A DNA stretch of 64,000 bases. It comes from Acinetobacter sp. ANC 4805 (lineage in GTDB: Bacteria > Pseudomonadota > Gammaproteobacteria > Pseudomonadales > Moraxellaceae). The translations under genes were made by a program, and so were the position numbers. Of this stretch, positions 61,115 through 64,000 are shown piece after piece (position 1 is the first letter of the stretch; each line of letters starts with the position of its first letter). The stretch spans positions 62,001-126,000 of the forward strand of contig NZ_JAKZGD010000002.1 of the NCBI RefSeq assembly GCF_022549495.1, written 5' to 3'. The notes beneath the pieces are model-generated. The model did not search any database and was not told where the DNA came from. It saw nothing but the letters and a program-made list of their open reading frames with translations.

Positions 61115-61750
61115 TCACTCAGGTTGTGGTGTTAGGCGTAAATAAGGTTTCACTGCGGTATAGCCTTGAGGAAAGCGTTGTTTGATTTCATCTTCATCTT
61201 TTAATGAAGGCACAATCACCACATCTTCTCCATGTTGCCAATTGGCAGGTGTTGCCACTTTATGTTTATCGGTCAATTGTAATGAATCAACAACACGCAG
61301 TACTTCATTAAAGTTACGACCTGTTGATGCAGGGTAAGTAATAATTAAGCGAACTTTTCTATTCGGATCAATAATCACCAACGAACGTACCGTTAAGGTT
61401 TCACTGGCATTGGGATGAATGAAGCCATACAACTCAGAAACTTTACGGTCTTTATCGGCAATAATTGGAAAATTAACTGTAGTATTTTGTGTTTCATTAA
61501 TATCTTGAATCCAGCTTTTATGGGATTCAACATCATCAACGGAAAGCGCAATCGCCTTTATACCACGCTTTGCAAATTCATCTTTAAGCTTTGCTGTAAA
61601 GCCAAGTTCTGTGGTACAGACTGGGGTGAAATCTGCTGGGTGTGAAAATAAAATCCCCCAACCACTGCCTAAAAATTCATAAAAATCAATAGGGCCTTCA
61701 CTTGAGTCTTGTTGAAAATTGGGGGCAATGTCGCCTAAACGAAGTGTCAT
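61115..61750 (-). CDS. 1-Cys peroxiredoxin (Prx6 type)
   Basis: The 211-residue protein reduces hydroperoxides. It opens LRLGDIAPNFQQDSSEGPIDF, has the active site HPADFTPVCTTELG with the peroxidatic Cys45, and a C-terminal extension with PANWQHGEDVVIVPSL and TPQPE near the end. There is no second cysteine, the mark of the 1-Cys class. It may depend on an external reductant. It is a single gene with its terminator at 60898. Confidence 0.93.
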   Translation of the reverse strand: MTLRLGDIAPNFQQDSSEGPIDFYEFLGSGWGILFSHPADFTPVCTTELGFTAKLKDEFAKRGIKAIALSVDDVESHKSWIQDINETQNTTVNFPIIADKDRKVSELYGFIHPNASETLTVRSLVIIDPNRKVRLIITYPASTGRNFNEVLRVVDSLQLTDKHKVATPANWQHGEDVVIVPSLKDEDEIKQRFPQGYTAVKPYLRLTPQPE

Positions 61751-62085
61751 GATTCATCCTCAATATATTTTTGATGTTCTCTGTGTATGTTCAATATGCA
61801 GGAATCACGTTATAAATAAAATTATTGTTTTTTCATTTTGTTATGAGAATTTAAGATAATAGAATGAAGTGAAGCTAAAAAATTGATCATAAATTCACAT
61901 GCAAAGCCGTGTAAGTTAAATGCAAATTTGCTACATTAACGCTGCTTAGTTGTGTGATGTCAGAGTCGCCTCGCAGTTTTTTTACCTGTTTGGATGCAAA
62001 GCCCTTGTAGTTCTTATTTCTGACTCCATAATAACAGCTAAGAAAAAATTACTTATTTAAACAAACAGGATTAGAGAGTTTATTC
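61751..62085. other. Intergenic region upstream of secA
   Basis: About 335 bases with divergent genes on either side (peroxiredoxin minus, secA plus), so both promoters should be here. I see no convincing -35/-10 pair, no SecM-like leader frame and no strong hairpin. TGCAAAGCC occurs twice (near 61900 and 61994). Confidence 0.5.
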
Positions 62086-64000
62086 ATGTTGGCAAGTCTG
62101 ATCGGAGGTATCTTCGGTACAAAAAATGAGCGCGAGCTCAAACGCATGCGTAAAATTGTTGAACAAATTAATGCGCTTGAACCGACGATATCTGCTCTAA
62201 ACGATGCAGACCTCTCTGCAAAAACTCCAGAATTCAAACAGCGTTTTAATAACGGTGAAAGTTTAGATAAATTGATGCCTGAAGCCTTTGCGGTTTGCCG
62301 TGAAGCAGCGAAACGGGTTATGGGTATGCGTCATTATGATGTGCAGCTTATTGGCGGTATTACCTTACACGAAGGTAAAATTGCTGAGATGCGTACAGGT
62401 GAGGGTAAAACCCTCATGGGTACTTTAGCATGTTATTTGAATGCATTGAGTGGTCAAGGCGTTCACGTGATTACGGTGAATGACTACTTGGCACAACGTG
62501 ATGCTGAACTGAATCGCCCATTATTTGAGTTTTTAGGTCTGAGCATTGGTGTGATTTATTCAATGCAAATGCCAGCCGAAAAAGCTGAAGCTTATTTCGC
62601 CGATATTACTTACGGTACTAACAACGAATTTGGTTTCGATTATCTTCGTGACAATATGGTGTTTTCTCTACAAGAGAAAAAACAACGTGGTTTAAGCTAC
62701 GCGATTATTGATGAAGTTGACTCAATTTTAATTGATGAAGCACGTACCCCATTGATCATCTCTGGGCAAAGTGAAGATTCATCTCATTTGTACCAGTTAA
62801 TCAATAGTATCCCACCAACATTAAGCCCACAGAAAGAAGAAAAAGTGGCTGATGGCGGACATTTTTGGGTAGATGAAAAGCAACGTTCAGTTGAAATGAC
62901 TGAAGTTGGGTATGAAACGGTTGAACAAGAATTGATTCGTATGGGGTTATTGGCTGAAGGTGAAAGCCTTTATTCAGCAACCAACTTGAATTTGGTTCAC
63001 CATGTGACTGCTGCAATTCGCGCACATTATTTGTATCAGAAAAACGTACATTACATTATTGGCGTCAATCCACAGACTCAAAAGCAAGAAGTTATTATTG
63101 TGGATGAAAGTACAGGTCGTACGATGCCTGGTCGTCGTTGGTCAGAAGGTCTGCACCAAGCGGTTGAAGCCAAAGAAAACATGGAAATTCAACCAGAAAA
63201 CCAGACATTGGCAACCACAACATTCCAAAACTATTTCCGTCTGTATAAAAAGCTTTCAGGTATGACAGGTACTGCTGATACTGAAGCTGCGGAAATGAAA
63301 GAAATTTATGGCTTAGATGTGGTGTTAATTCCAACCCATCGTCCGATGGTACGTCAAGATCATAACGATTTAATTTATTTGAATCGTAATGGTAAATACA
63401 ATGCCATCATTGAAGAGATCAGCAATATTCGTCAGAAAGGTGTTGCACCTATTTTGATTGGTACGGCAACGATTGAAGCCAGTGAAATTTTATCTTCAAA
63501 ATTGCTACAAGCAGGTATCCATCATGAAGTTTTGAATGCAAAACAACATGAACGTGAGGCGGATATTATTGCGCAAGCAGGTAGCCCGAATGCGGTGACG
63601 ATTGCCACCAACATGGCAGGTCGTGGTACAGATATTTTGCTCGGTGGTAATTGGAAAGCGAAACTTGCCAAAATTGAAAATCCAACATCTGAAGATGAAA
63701 CTCGTTTACAGGCGCAGTGGGAAAAAGACCACGAAGATGTTTTAAGTTCTGGTGGTTTACATATCATCGGTTCTGAACGTCATGAATCACGCCGTATTGA
63801 TAACCAGTTGCGTGGTCGTGCAGGTCGTCAAGGTGACCCAGGTGTATCACGTTTCTATTTGTCGCTTGAAGATGATTTGATGCGTATCTTTGCGGGTGAT
63901 CGTGTGGTTGCCATGATGCGTGCAATGGGCCTACAAGAAAATGAAGCCATTGAACATAAAATGGTGAGCCGCTCGATTGAAAATGCACAACGTAAAGTTG
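62086..64000 (+). CDS. secA: Preprotein translocase ATPase SecA (3' end outside window)
   Basis: SecA is the ATPase that drives unfolded preproteins through SecYEG. The 638 codons in the window start [20 protein letters not shown] and contain the Walker A region [10 protein letters not shown], the DEAD-like [17 protein letters not shown], the preprotein cross-linking domain, [13 protein letters not shown] and [23 protein letters not shown]. The C-terminal wing, scaffold and zinc tail lie beyond position 64000. ATG 62086 is followed directly by the conserved N-terminus. Confidence 0.98.
   Translation, partial: MLASLIGGIFGTKNERELKRMRKIVEQINALEPTISALNDADLSAKTPEFKQRFNNGESLDKLMPEAFAVCREAAKRVMGMRHYDVQLIGGITLHEGKIAEMRTGEGKTLMGTLACYLNALSGQGVHVITVNDYLAQRDAELNRPLFEFLGLSIGVIYSMQMPAEKAEAYFADITYGTNNEFGFDYLRDNMVFSLQEKKQRGLSYAIIDEVDSILIDEARTPLIISGQSEDSSHLYQLINSIPPTLSPQKEEKVADGGHFWVDEKQRSVEMTEVGYETVEQELIRMGLLAEGESLYSATNLNLVHHVTAAIRAHYLYQKNVHYIIGVNPQTQKQEVIIVDESTGRTMPGRRWSEGLHQAVEAKENMEIQPENQTLATTTFQNYFRLYKKLSGMTGTADTEAAEMKEIYGLDVVLIPTHRPMVRQDHNDLIYLNRNGKYNAIIEEISNIRQKGVAPILIGTATIEASEILSSKLLQAGIHHEVLNAKQHEREADIIAQAGSPNAVTIATNMAGRGTDILLGGNWKAKLAKIENPTSEDETRLQAQWEKDHEDVLSSGGLHIIGSERHESRRIDNQLRGRAGRQGDPGVSRFYLSLEDDLMRIFAGDRVVAMMRAMGLQENEAIEHKMVSRSIENAQRKV

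Overview
The window reads as chromosome of an Acinetobacter species, probably not a standard A. baumannii strain. This is judged from AT-rich, densely packed genes and from familiar neighbourhoods: a sugar-nucleotide and glycosyltransferase block between ilvE and aspS (the site of the outer-core lipooligosaccharide, OC, locus in Acinetobacter), a BaeS/BaeR-type two-component pair, and the trpA-accD-folC-SPOR gene string. No database search was possible, so the species call rests on gene order and protein resemblance.

Layout. 1-3000: lemA-like gene, a DUF3137-like membrane protein and queA, all on the minus strand. 3110-3293: tRNA-Leu(CAA) with its own promoter and terminator. 3366-9252: an unassigned membrane protein, an orphan sensor kinase, glnE and ilvE. 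9351-16705: the OC-type locus (ugd, a GT8-like protein, a fused double GT2 enzyme, manC, GT32, GT4). 16803-19821: a lipid A-type acyltransferase, a small membrane protein and aspS. 20823-22923: a Zur box and a zinc-type TonB receptor with a His-rich loop. 23003-31584: a PLD protein, two RcnB-like periplasmic proteins, psiE and two paralogous acyl-CoA dehydrogenases. 31938-34855: a Spy-like lipoprotein divergent from baeSR. 34868-41252: a probable two-domain protein, an L,D-transpeptidase, selO, a desaturase, a META lipoprotein, a GDPD and a PduO-type cobalamin adenosyltransferase. 41349-43511: btuB-type receptor behind a cobalamin riboswitch and promoter. 43531-45484: trpFB.

45485-54180 separates trpB from trpA. 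It holds a diguanylate cyclase and a DUF2804 protein, then a mosaic island (47810-50528) of five REP palindromes, three short coding tails each followed closely by a small orphan gene, a broken REP-associated tyrosine transposase (RAYT), and an IS110 5' remnant. A metal-dependent hydrolase, an AraC regulator and an NhaC-type antiporter follow. 54181-58242 is the tightly coupled trpA-accD-folC-SPOR operon. 58328-61750 carries a predicted beta-propeller protein, a lipoprotein phosphatase coupled to an MBL-fold hydrolase, a paired 33-bp repeat and a 1-Cys peroxiredoxin. secA begins at 62086 and runs off the window.

Themes. Envelope work dominates: core sugars, acyl chains, lipoproteins, transpeptidase, stress sensing. 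Metal and cofactor uptake is controlled by recognisable elements (Zur box, B12 riboswitch). The most unusual part is 47810-50528, which looks like a graveyard of REP-punctuated toxin-tail plus immunity-like cassettes with a decayed RAYT and a truncated IS110; the toxin/immunity reading is inference.
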